From Actinomycetes bacterium (GTDB lineage: Bacteria; Actinomycetota; Acidimicrobiia; Acidimicrobiales; RAAP-2): DNA of 64,000 nucleotides. A program made the translations under genes and the position numbers. The notes under the pieces were generated by a model. That model ran no database searches, was not told the DNA's origin, and saw nothing but the letters and a program-made list of their open reading frames with translations. Positions 30,201-40,867 of this stretch are shown in pieces (within the stretch, counting starts at the first letter, position 1; each line of letters starts with the position of its first letter). The stretch spans positions 62,001-126,000 of the forward strand of contig JAJZBX010000004.1 of the NCBI GenBank assembly GCA_021846325.1, given 5' to 3'.

Positions 30201-31664
30201 TCAGGCCAGTTCGGCCTCCGCCGTCGCGCCCGCGCTCGTCGTCGGATCCGAGTAGAACGGCGCCTTGCCGACTCGCGACGAGATCAGCGAGAGCACGAGA
30301 CCGAAGGCGGCGAAGCCAAAGCCGAAGGAGAGCTCGATCCCGTTGAGAGCATTGGTGGCCAGTTCGTAGATGATGATGAAGGCCATGAACGCGGCGCCGA
30401 AGGCGGGCAGGACGCCGCCGAGCACGAAGTTCGACGCGCTGGACACGATCGAACGGCGATAGCACCAGATCGCTGTGACGGCGGTGAGCAGATAGAACAT
30501 CGCCGCCATGAGACCGAGGGTGCTCACGACGTCGCTCAGTGCGGTGCCGATCGAGCCGACCAGTGTCGAGCCCCACAAGAAGACCACGTTGAGGATGCCC
30601 ACGAGGATGGTCGCGTTCATCGGGGTGCGGTAGGTGCTGCTGACCTGACTGAACCACGACGGGATCACGCGGTCGCGCCCCATGGCGTACGAGATGCGCG
30701 CCGCGCTGACGATCGCCGCCTGCAGTGAGGCCAACGTGCCCCCCAGCACGGCCACGATCATCACGTTCTCCCAAAAGGTTCCGCCGATCCGCTGACCCAC
30801 GAAGGCGAGCACGTCGCCGGAGTTCGCCTGGATCGCCGAGAAGGGGGCGACCCCCTGCAGCGCGATCACGCCGATGGAGTACACGACGAAGAGCAAGACG
30901 ACGCTCGTGATCGCTGCCGACCCGGCGCGACGACCCTTCACTTCCTCGCCGACGTAGGCCGCGGTGTCCCAGCCCGAGTAGAGAAAGATCGCGATCAGGA
31001 TGCCGGCGATCAGTGCGTGAAAGCCCCCCGCGCCGTGCAGGGTGAACCAGGACGTCGCGAGGTGGATCGACCCGCTGAGGTGGTTGGTCGCGATGAGCGC
31101 CACCGCGGCGATTGAGAAGCCCGCGAGCGCGGTGTACTCAAAGACCGCCCAGAGCCACTGGAAGCGAGCCGAGAGCTTGACGCCCAGCGCCGCGATGACG
31201 AGCACGAGCAGGTTCAACACGGTGCCGACGAGCGCGGTGTCGTACTTGTTGTTCGCCGCAGCGTTGGAGAAGAGGCTCAGGGTGTACGAGCCGAGAATCG
31301 GCGTGAGGCTCACCGTACCGATCGTGTAGTACATCAACATGATCCAGCCCGAGAAGAATCCGGCGTGCGGATTGATCACCCGTCCGACCCACGAGTAGGT
31401 AGCGCCCGCGCTCGGCTGCCACGAGTTGAGACGCTGGTACCCGATGGCGATCCCGATCATCGGTACGAAGCAGACCAGCAGCGGCAAGAACCCGGCGTAG
31501 CGCACGGCAATCATCAGCGCCGCGAGCGAGGCGGCGATGCTCTGGGTTGGCCCCGAGCTCGCCATCGCCAGCACGACGGTATCGCCAAAGCCGAGCGCGT
31601 CGGTTTTCAACCCGGCCGAATCGTCCGTCTGGCCCGTGCGCAAAACTCCCTCACTACGCGACAT
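30201..31664 (-). CDS. APC-family amino-acid permease
   Basis: 487 aa from ATG 31664, which has GAGAGGGGGCAGGG just upstream. Twelve or more membrane helices; the N-terminal ALGFGDTVVLAMASSGPTQS and the GATYSWVGRVINPHAGFFSG segment are typical of APC amino-acid/polyamine transporters, and the GWDTAAYVGEEVKG helix-6 region is also seen. It is divergent from the aminotransferase-kinase-deaminase operon across a promoter region carrying the shared TCATTATGTTGA motif. Likely imports an amino acid or amine used by that cluster. Confidence 0.88.
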   Translation of the reverse strand: MSRSEGVLRTGQTDDSAGLKTDALGFGDTVVLAMASSGPTQSIAASLAALMIAVRYAGFLPLLVCFVPMIGIAIGYQRLNSWQPSAGATYSWVGRVINPHAGFFSGWIMLMYYTIGTVSLTPILGSYTLSLFSNAAANNKYDTALVGTVLNLLVLVIAALGVKLSARFQWLWAVFEYTALAGFSIAAVALIATNHLSGSIHLATSWFTLHGAGGFHALIAGILIAIFLYSGWDTAAYVGEEVKGRRAGSAAITSVVLLFVVYSIGVIALQGVAPFSAIQANSGDVLAFVGQRIGGTFWENVMIVAVLGGTLASLQAAIVSAARISYAMGRDRVIPSWFSQVSSTYRTPMNATILVGILNVVFLWGSTLVGSIGTALSDVVSTLGLMAAMFYLLTAVTAIWCYRRSIVSSASNFVLGGVLPAFGAAFMAFIIIYELATNALNGIELSFGFGFAAFGLVLSLISSRVGKAPFYSDPTTSAGATAEAELA

Positions 31665-31735
31665 CCCTGCCCCCTCTCTCGTGGCGAGCCACCGAACCAC
31701 AGCGCCAGCGACTCACGATGACGTCTGATATTATG

Positions 31736-31747
31736 TCATTATGTTGA
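31736..31747. promoter_or_regulatory. Candidate GntR operator in the permease/aminotransferase divergent promoter
   Basis: TCATTATGTTGA matches the site at 44442-44453 in 11 of 12 positions. It overlaps probable -10 or start regions in both directions (TATTAT at 31729-31734 for the plus strand, CATAAT on the minus strand), a position suited to a repressor. The AT-rich block around it contrasts with the GC-rich surroundings. Confidence 0.55.
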
Positions 31748-31760
31748 TATGGGAGTTGGG

Positions 31761-33122
31761 ATGACGGAGAGCTTTCTAAGCCCCGACCGGTACCGCCGTT
31801 CCGCGGCGCTCTTCGAGGCGGCACAACGCGTAATACCCGCGGGCGTCAATAGCACGGCGCGGGCCGCCTTCTCGGGGTGGACGCCGCACCCGATCTTCGT
31901 GGACCACGGCACCGGCGCGACCGTCGTGGACGTGGATGGCAACGAGTACATCGACTACCTGCTCGGCCTGGGTCCGATGCTGCTCGGCCACCGACCCGAG
32001 GGCGTCACCCGGGCCGTCATCGAGCGGATCCAGTCCGTCGGCACCGTCTTCGCGATGCCCACCGAGCTCGAAATCGAGCTGGCGAGCGCGATCGCGGCCG
32101 CCGTACCGAGCATCGACACCGTACGCATCGTCAACAGTGGCACCGAGGGCGTGCTCTACGCCCTGCGGCTCGCGCGGACCTACACCGGCCGGCGAAAGGT
32201 CATTCGGTTCGAGGGCCAGTACCACGGTTTCGCCGACGCCATCTACTGGTCCAAGCACCCCGACCTCGCGGTGGCCGGCCCCGACCGTCACCCCGTCGCG
32301 GTCGCCCAGGGGCCCGGCGTGCCCACCGAGATGGGCGACTCGCTCATCATCGCACCCTGGAACGATCTCGACGCGATCGAGGAGATCCTTGTCCAGCACG
32401 GCGATGACGTCGCGGCGATCATCACCGAGCCGATCATGTGCAACACCGGGTGCATCGTGCCAGAGCCGGGCTACCTCGAAGGGCTGCGCGAACTCACCAC
32501 CCGCCACGGCGCACTGTTGATCTTCGACGAGGTGATAACGGGTTTTCGCATCGCGCTGGGCGGGGCGCAGGCGGCCTACGGGATTACCCCGGACCTCACC
32601 GTGCTGGCCAAGGGTCTCGGCGGCGGCTTCCCCGTCGCCGCGGTCGGCGGGCGCCGTGAGGTCATGGACCTCGCGGCCGACGGGACGGTCTCGATCGCGG
32701 GGACCTACTCGGGCAACACGATCGCGGTCGCGTCGGCGCTCGAGTCGCTGCGCTTCTTGAGTCACGAGGCCTCCTACGATGACCTCTATCGCCGATCCAA
32801 CCGCCTGCGCGAGGGACTCGCGGCCCTACTGGCCGAGCGCTCGATCGCGGGCGACGTGGTAGGCGTCGGTCCCGTGTACCAGGTCTGGTTCACCGACGTC
32901 GAGATTCACAACTACCGTGACGCCGCACGACACGCGCGCGCCGATCTGTTTCGTATCTGGTGGGAGGAGATGCTCGATCGCGGCGTGCTCTTTCACCCGG
33001 GCCACCTCGAGAACCTCTTCGTCTCCTTCGCCCACCGCGACGAGGAGATCGACGCGACGTTGGAGCGAGCCAGCGATGCCCTCGACGCGCTGGTGTTGCG
33101 CGCGCGCACTCTCACTCGATGA
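31761..33122 (+). CDS. Class III aminotransferase, glutamate-1-semialdehyde-aminomutase-like
   Basis: 453 aa from ATG 31761, with GGGAG 5 bp upstream (ATG 31749 is in frame but lacks a site). PLP-binding features: SGTEG (126-130), EGQYHGFAD (151-159), FDEVITGFR (255-263) and the Schiff-base Lys in LAKGLGGGFP (Lys284). Sequence style is HemL-like (aspartate aminotransferase family, subgroup II), but the context is catabolic, so it more likely transaminates a sugar, amino-aldehyde or amino acid than makes haem. Stop overlaps the kinase start as ATGA. First gene of a three-gene operon. Confidence 0.85.
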   Translation: MTESFLSPDRYRRSAALFEAAQRVIPAGVNSTARAAFSGWTPHPIFVDHGTGATVVDVDGNEYIDYLLGLGPMLLGHRPEGVTRAVIERIQSVGTVFAMPTELEIELASAIAAAVPSIDTVRIVNSGTEGVLYALRLARTYTGRRKVIRFEGQYHGFADAIYWSKHPDLAVAGPDRHPVAVAQGPGVPTEMGDSLIIAPWNDLDAIEEILVQHGDDVAAIITEPIMCNTGCIVPEPGYLEGLRELTTRHGALLIFDEVITGFRIALGGAQAAYGITPDLTVLAKGLGGGFPVAAVGGRREVMDLAADGTVSIAGTYSGNTIAVASALESLRFLSHEASYDDLYRRSNRLREGLAALLAERSIAGDVVGVGPVYQVWFTDVEIHNYRDAARHARADLFRIWWEEMLDRGVLFHPGHLENLFVSFAHRDEEIDATLERASDALDALVLRARTLTR

Positions 33123-34561
33123 ACGGCCGCGACGGACGAATCCTCTCGATTGATCTGGGCACCTCGCGGGTCAAGGTGGCCGCGCTCGATCGGTCCTTCG
33201 AACTGGACGCCGAAGACGTCACCTACTCGAGCCAGACTGACTCGAGCGGTCGATCTGAGCAGCGCACGAGTGACTGGACGGCGGGCGTCGCCTCGGCCAG
33301 CACGGCGATCGCCAGCCGCTGCGACGGTGTGTTCGAAGGCGTCGTGCTCAGCGCGCAGATGCCGACGCTCGTCGCCATCGACGCCGATGGACGGGTCATC
33401 GAACCGGCGGTCACCTGGCAGGACGCCCGCGCCGATGCGTTGGTGACCAGGCGCCTCGACGTCCTCGCGCGCTCACGCGTCGCGCGCGTCGCCGGCACGC
33501 CCATCGACGGGCGCTACATCATCCCGATGCACCTACGCCGACTCGGCGACGAGGGTTATGACCCGCGACTGCTCCTGTCGGCGAAGGACTACCTCTTCTA
33601 TGTCTTGACCGGTGAAGCGGTGACCGACCCGTCGACGGCTTCGGGCTTTGGCAACTACGACCTGGTCGCCCGAGCGTTCAGTGCCGAGCTCGGCGAGCTC
33701 TGGGGGATCTCGTCGAACCTGCTGCCGCGCGTCGAGGCGCCGACCTACCACGCACCACTGACCCGTTCGGGCGCACAGCTGCTCGGTCTGGGGGTGGGCA
33801 CGCCCGTGTGGCTGGGCGCCGCCGACTCGGTCTGCGCCCACTACGCCGTCACCCGCGCGGTGCCCGACGCGACGTCGGTGATCGACGGGTCCTCCACGGT
33901 CATCATCACCAGCGCCGCGCGCGACGTCGATCACGATACGGTGCTGCGCACACCGCTCGTCGAGGACACGATTGGTGTCGAGCTCGACCTGCTGGCGACC
34001 GGCGCGTCGCTCGCGTGGCTCGCCGGCGTGCTCGCGACGACGACCGGCGAGCTCGAAGCGCTCGCTCTCGCCACGTCGGACCCGGCGTCGAGTCCGGTGC
34101 GTTTCACCCCCTACCTGGCCGGCGGCGAGCAGGGCGTCCTGTGGCGAAGCGACCTCACCGGCGAGGTCTCGGGGCTCTCGCTCGCCACCTCGAGGTCCGA
34201 GCTCGCGCTGGCGCTCTTTGAGGGCATCGCCTTCGAGACGGTGCGGTGTCTCGACTACCTCGCCGACCACCACGCCACGGGTCCGGTCGTCACCCTGGCG
34301 GGCCGCGACAGCGCCCTGCTCGGCCCCGCCCTGATCGCCGCCGCCACCGGGCGCACCACGTTGGCCGCGCGCGCAACCAGCCCCTCGCTGCTCGGCGCGG
34401 CCATGATCGCCGCTGGCGAGCTGGGTTGGACCTCGAACCTGGAGCGAGTCCTCACCTGGAGCCCGTTGCCCACCCTGGACGCGCGCTACCTTGATCGTCT
34501 CTCGACCCGGGCACGGGACTATCTCGCCACCACGCCGCGCGATGACCGAAGGTCGCGTTGA
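33119..34561 (+). CDS. FGGY-family carbohydrate kinase
   Basis: 480 aa. Phosphorylates a sugar or polyol with ATP. The N-terminal phosphate-1 motif is IDLGTSRVKVAALD; WQDARAD and the C-terminal VVTLAGRDSALLGPALIAA region fit the FGGY fold (two RNase-H-like domains). GAADSVCAHYAV and SVIDGSSTVIITSA correspond to the GxxDxxxxxxG catalytic and adenosine regions. The ATG at 33119 overlaps the aminotransferase stop (ATGA), and the stop overlaps the next gene's TTG, so all three are coupled. The substrate cannot be read from sequence; xylulose- or gluconate-type kinases are the nearest families. Confidence 0.85.
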   Translation: MNGRDGRILSIDLGTSRVKVAALDRSFELDAEDVTYSSQTDSSGRSEQRTSDWTAGVASASTAIASRCDGVFEGVVLSAQMPTLVAIDADGRVIEPAVTWQDARADALVTRRLDVLARSRVARVAGTPIDGRYIIPMHLRRLGDEGYDPRLLLSAKDYLFYVLTGEAVTDPSTASGFGNYDLVARAFSAELGELWGISSNLLPRVEAPTYHAPLTRSGAQLLGLGVGTPVWLGAADSVCAHYAVTRAVPDATSVIDGSSTVIITSAARDVDHDTVLRTPLVEDTIGVELDLLATGASLAWLAGVLATTTGELEALALATSDPASSPVRFTPYLAGGEQGVLWRSDLTGEVSGLSLATSRSELALALFEGIAFETVRCLDYLADHHATGPVVTLAGRDSALLGPALIAAATGRTTLAARATSPSLLGAAMIAAGELGWTSNLERVLTWSPLPTLDARYLDRLSTRARDYLATTPRDDRRSR

Positions 34562-35364
34562 AGGTCATCGACGCCGCCGACCAAGCTCGCTTCGTTGCCG
34601 CTGCGGCCGAGGTCGTTCGCCAACGCGCGGCGGCCCGGCCCGACCTGGCCATGACGATGCCGACGGGCCGAACGCCGATCCCCCTCTATCGACACCTCGT
34701 CGCGTTGGGCGAACGAGGAGCGTTCAGCCTGGACCACGCGACGATCTTCATGCTGGACGAGTACCTCGACCTGCCCACCTTTCCCGACGGCAGCTTCGTC
34801 GCCTTCTTGCGCGAGCACCTCGGACCACTCGTCTTCAACGGTCGCACGACGGTCCACGAACTCGCGCCGCGCGAGGACGCGCAAGACCTTCGTGCGTACG
34901 ACGCGCTGCTCGACGGCGTGGGCGGGCTCGACCTCGCGATCGTTGGCGTGGGACGCAACGGCCACGTCGGCTTCAACGAGCCCGGCTCGCGCGACGATGA
35001 GCGCACCCACGTGGTCGAGTTGAGCGCCGATACGGTGGAGGCGAACTTCGCGCGTTGCGCGTCGCGCGCGACGCGCGCGATAACGGTCGGCCTGGCTGAC
35101 CTGCGTCGCGCCAAGTCAGTCCTCGTGCTCGTCTCGGGGCCCGGTAAAGAACAGGTCGTCACCCAGCTCGTCGATCGACGACGGCTCGAAGAGGTGCCGG
35201 TGACCCATCTCGTGGACCACCCCGACGTGACCGTCGTCGTCGACCGCAGCTCCCTCGGCTCACGCACCGATGAGATCAGCCGTGGGCGCGCTACGCAGTC
35301 GAAAGGCGAATTGACTCGAGACGAAGGTCATCGTGAAGCTGTCGAATGGTGTCCCCCCCATTGA
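34558..35364 (+). CDS. NagB-like glucosamine-6-phosphate deaminase family protein
   Basis: 268 aa, TTG start overlapping the kinase stop (TTGA). The family turns glucosamine-6-phosphate into fructose-6-phosphate and ammonia. The enolisation Asp is present in FMLDEYLDLP (Asp67), and the ring-opening triad lies in GVGRNGHVGFNEPGS (Asn134, His136, Glu141); Asn in the first place is, as I recall, found in many Gram-positive NagB proteins. The last 30 residues are charged and unlike the family. The gene runs 105 bp into the convergent GntR gene. A related isomerase acting on another amino-sugar phosphate is possible. Confidence 0.82.
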   Translation: MKVIDAADQARFVAAAAEVVRQRAAARPDLAMTMPTGRTPIPLYRHLVALGERGAFSLDHATIFMLDEYLDLPTFPDGSFVAFLREHLGPLVFNGRTTVHELAPREDAQDLRAYDALLDGVGGLDLAIVGVGRNGHVGFNEPGSRDDERTHVVELSADTVEANFARCASRATRAITVGLADLRRAKSVLVLVSGPGKEQVVTQLVDRRRLEEVPVTHLVDHPDVTVVVDRSSLGSRTDEISRGRATQSKGELTRDEGHREAVEWCPPH

Positions 35365-35949
35365 CGTCGACACGCCCGACACCTCGATGACGAAGGCGCC
35401 GGGGGCCAGCGCGAGATCACTCGTTTCGTCGGCGCTCGCGGGCCGACCGATCAACGTCTGCTCCTCGCTGGACTCGGCGAGCCCGTAGTGCGTCGAGAGC
35501 ACCTCGTACAGCGAATCGGTGGCGGGTTGGAAGCGCTCGGGCAAGTCGGGAGCAAGGATTTGGGGTATGGTCGCGACCTCGCGCACGGCCGCACGCCCGT
35601 CGAAGAGACGCAACCGAACGATCTCCCACATCGCGCTGCCGGCGGGCACCGAGAGCCTGGCCGCGTCATCAACCTCGGCCAGTCGTTCACCAAAGCGCAC
35701 GAGTCGGGTGTCGAGGCGCACGCCCTGGTGCGCGAGGGTCTTCTTCAGCCCCCCGAAGATCGTCGATTCGGTCTGAATGCGCGTGGAGCGCAGAAACGTT
35801 CCCTTGCCCTGAATCTTCTGGATCACGCCGGCGGCGGCCAACTCGGACATGGCTCGGCGAACGGTCATCAGGCTCACGCCCGCCACGGCGGCGATCTCTT
35901 GCTCCGAGGGAAGTCGGTCGCCGGCCTGCAGTCGGCGTTCGACGATCAA
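35260..35949 (-). CDS. GntR/HutC-family regulator (UTRA domain), start uncertain
   Basis: 229 aa from the only standard in-frame start, TTG 35949. That start cuts the winged helix-turn-helix after its first helix (remaining: AGDRLPSEQEIAAVAGVSLM). Upstream codons without a stop read ITLYENTIEFVRR, the expected first helix. This part follows GGAGTAGGT with an ATC codon at 35986-35988, so a rare start codon there, or a sequence error, is likely. The UTRA effector domain follows (about 75-225) and ends FDSFTMTFVSSQFAFRL. It lies 80 bp downstream of the serine-hydrolase stop, same strand, and is the obvious regulator of the flanking catabolic genes. Confidence 0.85.
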   Translation of the reverse strand: MIVERRLQAGDRLPSEQEIAAVAGVSLMTVRRAMSELAAAGVIQKIQGKGTFLRSTRIQTESTIFGGLKKTLAHQGVRLDTRLVRFGERLAEVDDAARLSVPAGSAMWEIVRLRLFDGRAAVREVATIPQILAPDLPERFQPATDSLYEVLSTHYGLAESSEEQTLIGRPASADETSDLALAPGAFVIEVSGVSTSMGGTPFDSFTMTFVSSQFAFRLRSAPTADLIGA

Positions 35950-36031
35950 ACGACGAACGAACTCGATGGTGTTCTCGTAGAGAGTGATACCTACTCCAAT
36001 CCCCGGGTCGACGCGACCAACGCTACGTCAC

Positions 36032-37714
36032 TTAGGGGCTGAACGTCCGTGAATAGGCGCACCCGTCGCGCACGAGACGGATCACCTCGCCGTCGCGCTG
36101 GAACTGCACCACGAGCCGCTCGGGCGCACCGGGTGCGCCGAGGCGCCACGCGAGGCCCGACCCGCCCGACTCCTCGACGAGGACCAGCTCCTCAAAGGGC
36201 GCCTCGACGCCATCACCGGCGACGAGGTAGCGCTCGCCGAGGCGACGAATGATCCGAAACTCGGGGAACCACGGGGAATGGCTGCGGTAGTGCCCGACGA
36301 GCGGATCGGCGACGCGCTCAACGTCGACGCGCGGCGTGCCTCGCCGCGTGAAGACGTGGGGCCCGTGCGCCCAGCCGTCGACCCCGGTGACCTGGATCCG
36401 GTCGAGGTGGTAGTCACGCAGCTGGGGGTGTGCGCACGTCAGGCGACCGTAGGGCGTGGCGTAGAGCGGTCCTTCGTCGTCGCCGTAGCGCACGACGCCC
36501 ACGCCATCGCGCATCGCCACCTCGAGCGCCTCGCCCGAGGGACCGAGAAAGTGGCCGAGCGCGTCGGCCGGCAACGCCCGCGCGCGCGCGTCGAGCTGGG
36601 GCCGCCAGCCGCTGTCCCCGGCTCGAGCACCGGCCAGGGCCAGCCGGGCGAGCACGTGCGCGCCGAGCGAGTTGCCGTTGGCGTTGGTGAGCACCGCGAC
36701 GCCGAGCCCCAGGTCGAGGTCCGCGAGCACGAAGGTCGAATAGCCCACCATGCCGCCCCCGTGGCTGACGCAGCGGTGGCCGTCAATCAGCTCGACGTTG
36801 ATCCCCAGCCCGTAGCGACTCGACGTTACGGGGTCGGCCCCGGCGTCGTAGGTCGCTTCGCCGGTGGGCGCGAGCGTCTCGGTCATCCGCGTCCACGACG
36901 CGACCGAGATCGGCGTGCTCGCCTGCGCGCCGCGGCGGGCCGCCTCCGCGCGCAGCAGCGCGCGCGCGAGGGCCGCCAAGTCGGCCGGCGTCGAGGCCAC
37001 GTTGCCACTGGCCGAGTCGGTCTCGAACCACGGCGCCGACTCGAGTGGGTCACCGGGCACCCACGTCCGGCCCGGGTTGGCCGGCCGGTAGCCCGGCACG
37101 AAGCGCGTTCGGTCCCGGTGGGTAATCTCGCTCGTGGAGTTGTTCATCGCGAGTCGGTCGAGCCAGTTCGCGCCAATGACCGTGGCGACACGTTGACCCG
37201 TGATCGCCCGCACGACCTCGCCGAGGACCATGTAGCCGACGTTGGAGTACCGAAAGCGCTCGGTCGCCTCGACCGCGAACGAGAGGCCGGCGGCGATCTC
37301 GGCGGCGTCGTCGGGCAGTGCGTCAGAGCCGAGGGAGAGGCCCGACGTGTGGGTGAGCAGTGCGCGCACGCTCGTCGACCTGATCTGTGGCACGTCAGCC
37401 AGCCACGGGACGACGTCACCCACGACCGTCTCCAGCGCGAGGTGGCCGCCGTCGATGAGGTCGTTGACGACGAGCGAGACCAGAATTTTGCTGATGGAGC
37501 CAATCTCGAAGAGGCGATCGGTCACCATCGGCGTCCTCGCGACGGGGTCGTCGTGACCAAAGGATGACACAACGAGCAGCTGATTGACGTCGGTGATCGC
37601 GACGACGCCACCGGGCACCGGGAAGTCCTCGACCAGTCGCCCACTGGCCTCGAGGGCGGCGCCGGCGGCCGCGGCGGCCGCGGCGGCGAGGTTCGTGTCC
37701 CACGAGCGACTCAT
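36032..37714 (-). CDS. Class-C beta-lactamase-like serine hydrolase (penicillin-binding-protein family)
   Basis: 560 aa from ATG 37714, overlapping the M20 peptidase stop as ATGA. The serine active site is SxxK at residues 73-76 (GSISK), with YSN (156-158) and HGGG (SHGGGMVGY) completing the three motifs. A C-terminal region of about 200 aa looks like the extra barrel domains of D-aminopeptidase/DD-peptidase relatives. There is no signal peptide, so it should act in the cytoplasm, consistent with hydrolysis of an imported peptide, amide or ester. D-aminopeptidase or esterase are the leading options. Confidence 0.85.
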   Translation of the reverse strand: MSRSWDTNLAAAAAAAAGAALEASGRLVEDFPVPGGVVAITDVNQLLVVSSFGHDDPVARTPMVTDRLFEIGSISKILVSLVVNDLIDGGHLALETVVGDVVPWLADVPQIRSTSVRALLTHTSGLSLGSDALPDDAAEIAAGLSFAVEATERFRYSNVGYMVLGEVVRAITGQRVATVIGANWLDRLAMNNSTSEITHRDRTRFVPGYRPANPGRTWVPGDPLESAPWFETDSASGNVASTPADLAALARALLRAEAARRGAQASTPISVASWTRMTETLAPTGEATYDAGADPVTSSRYGLGINVELIDGHRCVSHGGGMVGYSTFVLADLDLGLGVAVLTNANGNSLGAHVLARLALAGARAGDSGWRPQLDARARALPADALGHFLGPSGEALEVAMRDGVGVVRYGDDEGPLYATPYGRLTCAHPQLRDYHLDRIQVTGVDGWAHGPHVFTRRGTPRVDVERVADPLVGHYRSHSPWFPEFRIIRRLGERYLVAGDGVEAPFEELVLVEESGGSGLAWRLGAPGAPERLVVQFQRDGEVIRLVRDGCAYSRTFSP

Positions 37715-38864
37715 CCGAGCAACTCGCCAAGGGCGTCGACTAACAGGTCCACCGTCTCGAGTACCTCGGGAATCGAGACCCACTCACCGGGTGCGTGGAG
37801 GTTGCCCCCGAGTGGGCCGAGCAGGACCGTCGGCGTCCCCGCCGCCTGCATCAAGGCGGCGTCGGTCCACGCGTTCATTCCGACCTCGTCGAGGGGTGCG
37901 CTGCGCTGGGTCCGCGCGGCGCGTTGCAGCGCGGCGAGCAGGGCCTCGTGGCCACTGGCGCGAAAGGGGTCGCGGTCGAGGCGGACGAGGACCTCGGTGG
38001 TGAGTCCCGGCGTGGCAGCGCGCACGTGGGCCAGTATCGTCTCGATCTCGGTCACTCGATCGGCCAGCGTCTCGCCCGGCTGCGTTCCGATCTCGATGCC
38101 CAGGACGGCCTCGCTCGGGTACGTCGCGTAGTCGGTTCCCCCGCGCACCGTGCCGGTGTGAAAGACCACGCGCCCGTTGCGAGCGTCGGGCGTTGCGCCG
38201 TGCGCGACATCCCACGCCCGCAGTCGCCCCAGCACGTCGCCGAGGGCCATGATCGCGTCGACCCCCGCCTCCGGCGTCGAGCCGTGCGCAGCGCGGCCGT
38301 GCAGCACGATATCAATCCATCCAAAGCCCTGGTGCTCGACGACGACGCGCGGCAGCGCGTCCGCCTCGAGCACGATCGCGAGATCGAACTGACTGGTCGC
38401 GACCAAGTGCTGGGTGCCGATGGACTGACCCTCCTCGTCGGCGACGCAGGCGACCACGAGGTCACCGCGCAGTCGGTGCGCGCGTGTTGCGAAGTGACGA
38501 AGCACCAGCAGCGCGATAGCGCAGCACCCCTTGTCGTCGGCCGCGCCCAGCCCGTAGAGGCGTTCGCCGTCGCGCACGGGCTCCAGCGCCTCGTTCGGCC
38601 AACCGGCGAAGCCAACGGTATCGGCGTGCGCGTTGAGGCAGAGCGACGGCCCACCGCCCAGGCCGCGCAACGTCGCGAGCACGTTGAAGCGTCCCGCCGC
38701 GACCTCGGTAACCTGCACCTCGACTGGTAACGGCGCCAGCCACGCACTGAGGTAGGCCGCGACGGCGCCCTCGCCCGAGCCACTCGGCACGAGCCACGGC
38801 GTGACCGACTCGATGCGTACCAAGTCGCTGATCAGTGCGACCACCTCGTCTTCGTTCACCGTCG

Positions 38865-38868
<4 letters not shown>
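37711..38868 (-). CDS. M20-family metallopeptidase (ArgE/DapE/ACY1 type)
   Basis: 385 aa; the GTG start at 38868 overlaps the ABC ATPase stop (GTGA). Co-catalytic zinc ligands and catalytic acids are visible: NAHADTV (His81, Asp83), GAADDKG (Asp111), ADEEGQ (Glu145, Glu146) and EAD (Asp170), with the C-terminal His in GGNLHAPGEW. The dimerisation lid sits between the two halves. The family hydrolyses dipeptides or N-acyl amino acids in the cytoplasm. Coupled to the oligopeptide transporter, it probably processes the imported substrate. Confidence 0.88.
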
Positions 38869-39877
<1,009 letters not shown>

Positions 39878-39881
<4 letters not shown>

Positions 39882-40867
39882 GTGACGCGCTCCGCGACGG
39901 CGAAGTGGCAGCGCACGTCGTGGTCGCGCGAGACGGCGACCAGCGCCGGCGCCACGGCGCGACAGTGGTCGGTCGCGTGCGCACAGCGGTCGGCGAATCG
40001 ACAGCCCACGATCGGGCGGGCGAGGTCCGGCGGGTGGCCCGACAGCCCGGGGGCGAGTACGCGCGGACCGTGCAGATCAGGGTGCGCGTCGAGCAGCGCG
40101 CGGGTGTAGGGATGAATCGTCCCCAGCGCCGCGTCGCGACGGCCCAGGACATCAGCCGTCGTGCCCGTCTCCACAATCACGCCGGCGTACATGACGACGA
40201 TTCGATCACAGACTCGCGTGATGGCCGCGAGATCGTGCGAGATCATGATGAGCCCCTGGCCTCGACGTCGGCGAAGGTCGCGCAACAGTTGGAGGATCTG
40301 ATCCTGGCTGATCGCGTCGAGGGCCGTGGTCGGCTCGTCCGCGATGACCAGGGCCGGCTGACAGGCGAGCGCCATCGCGATCATCGCTCGCTGGCGCATG
40401 CCCCCCGAGAACTCGTGGGGGTAGCTCGCGGCTCGCGAGGGCGCGATGCCGACGAGTCCGAGCAGCTCGACGACCCGCGCGCGCGCCGTTGCCGTCGAGG
40501 TCTCGGGCTCGTGGATCCGAATGGCCTCGAGGATCTGCTGGTCGATGCGTTGCACCGGGTTAAGGGCGTTCATGGCGCCTTGGAAGATAAAGGAGACGGT
40601 CGTCCAGCGCAGGCGATTCAATTGGCGCTCGTCCAGGTCAGCGATCGACGTCCCGTCGAGGCGGATCGAACCGCCGGCGACGGTCGCGTTGGGTGCCAAC
40701 AGGAGCGGAATAGCGAGTCCCAACGTCGACTTGCCGCACCCGGACTCGCCGACCACGCCAACGGCGTCGCCCCGTTCCACGACGAGACTGACGTCGTCGA
40801 CCGCGCGCAGGACCCCCGACTCGGTCCGGTAGTCGATCCGCAGATCACGAATCTCGAGCAGGCTCAT
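39878..40867 (-). CDS. Oligopeptide ABC transporter ATP-binding protein (DppD/OppD type)
   Basis: 329 aa from ATG 40867, overlapping the permease stop (ATGA). Walker A GESGCGKST (40-48), FIFQGAMNALNPV, signature EFSGGMRQRAM, Walker B ALVIADEPTTALD and switch SHDL. The oligopeptide-type C-terminal Cys motif is GCRFADRCAHA. The reading frame stays open far upstream of this ATG, but that part overlaps the permease gene and has no similarity. Confidence 0.93.

Noticed and set aside
31761..33122. Calling the aminotransferase HemL of haem synthesis
   Set aside because: It sits in a coupled operon with a sugar kinase and a NagB-like enzyme, with no haem genes nearby; only the family resemblance supports HemL.
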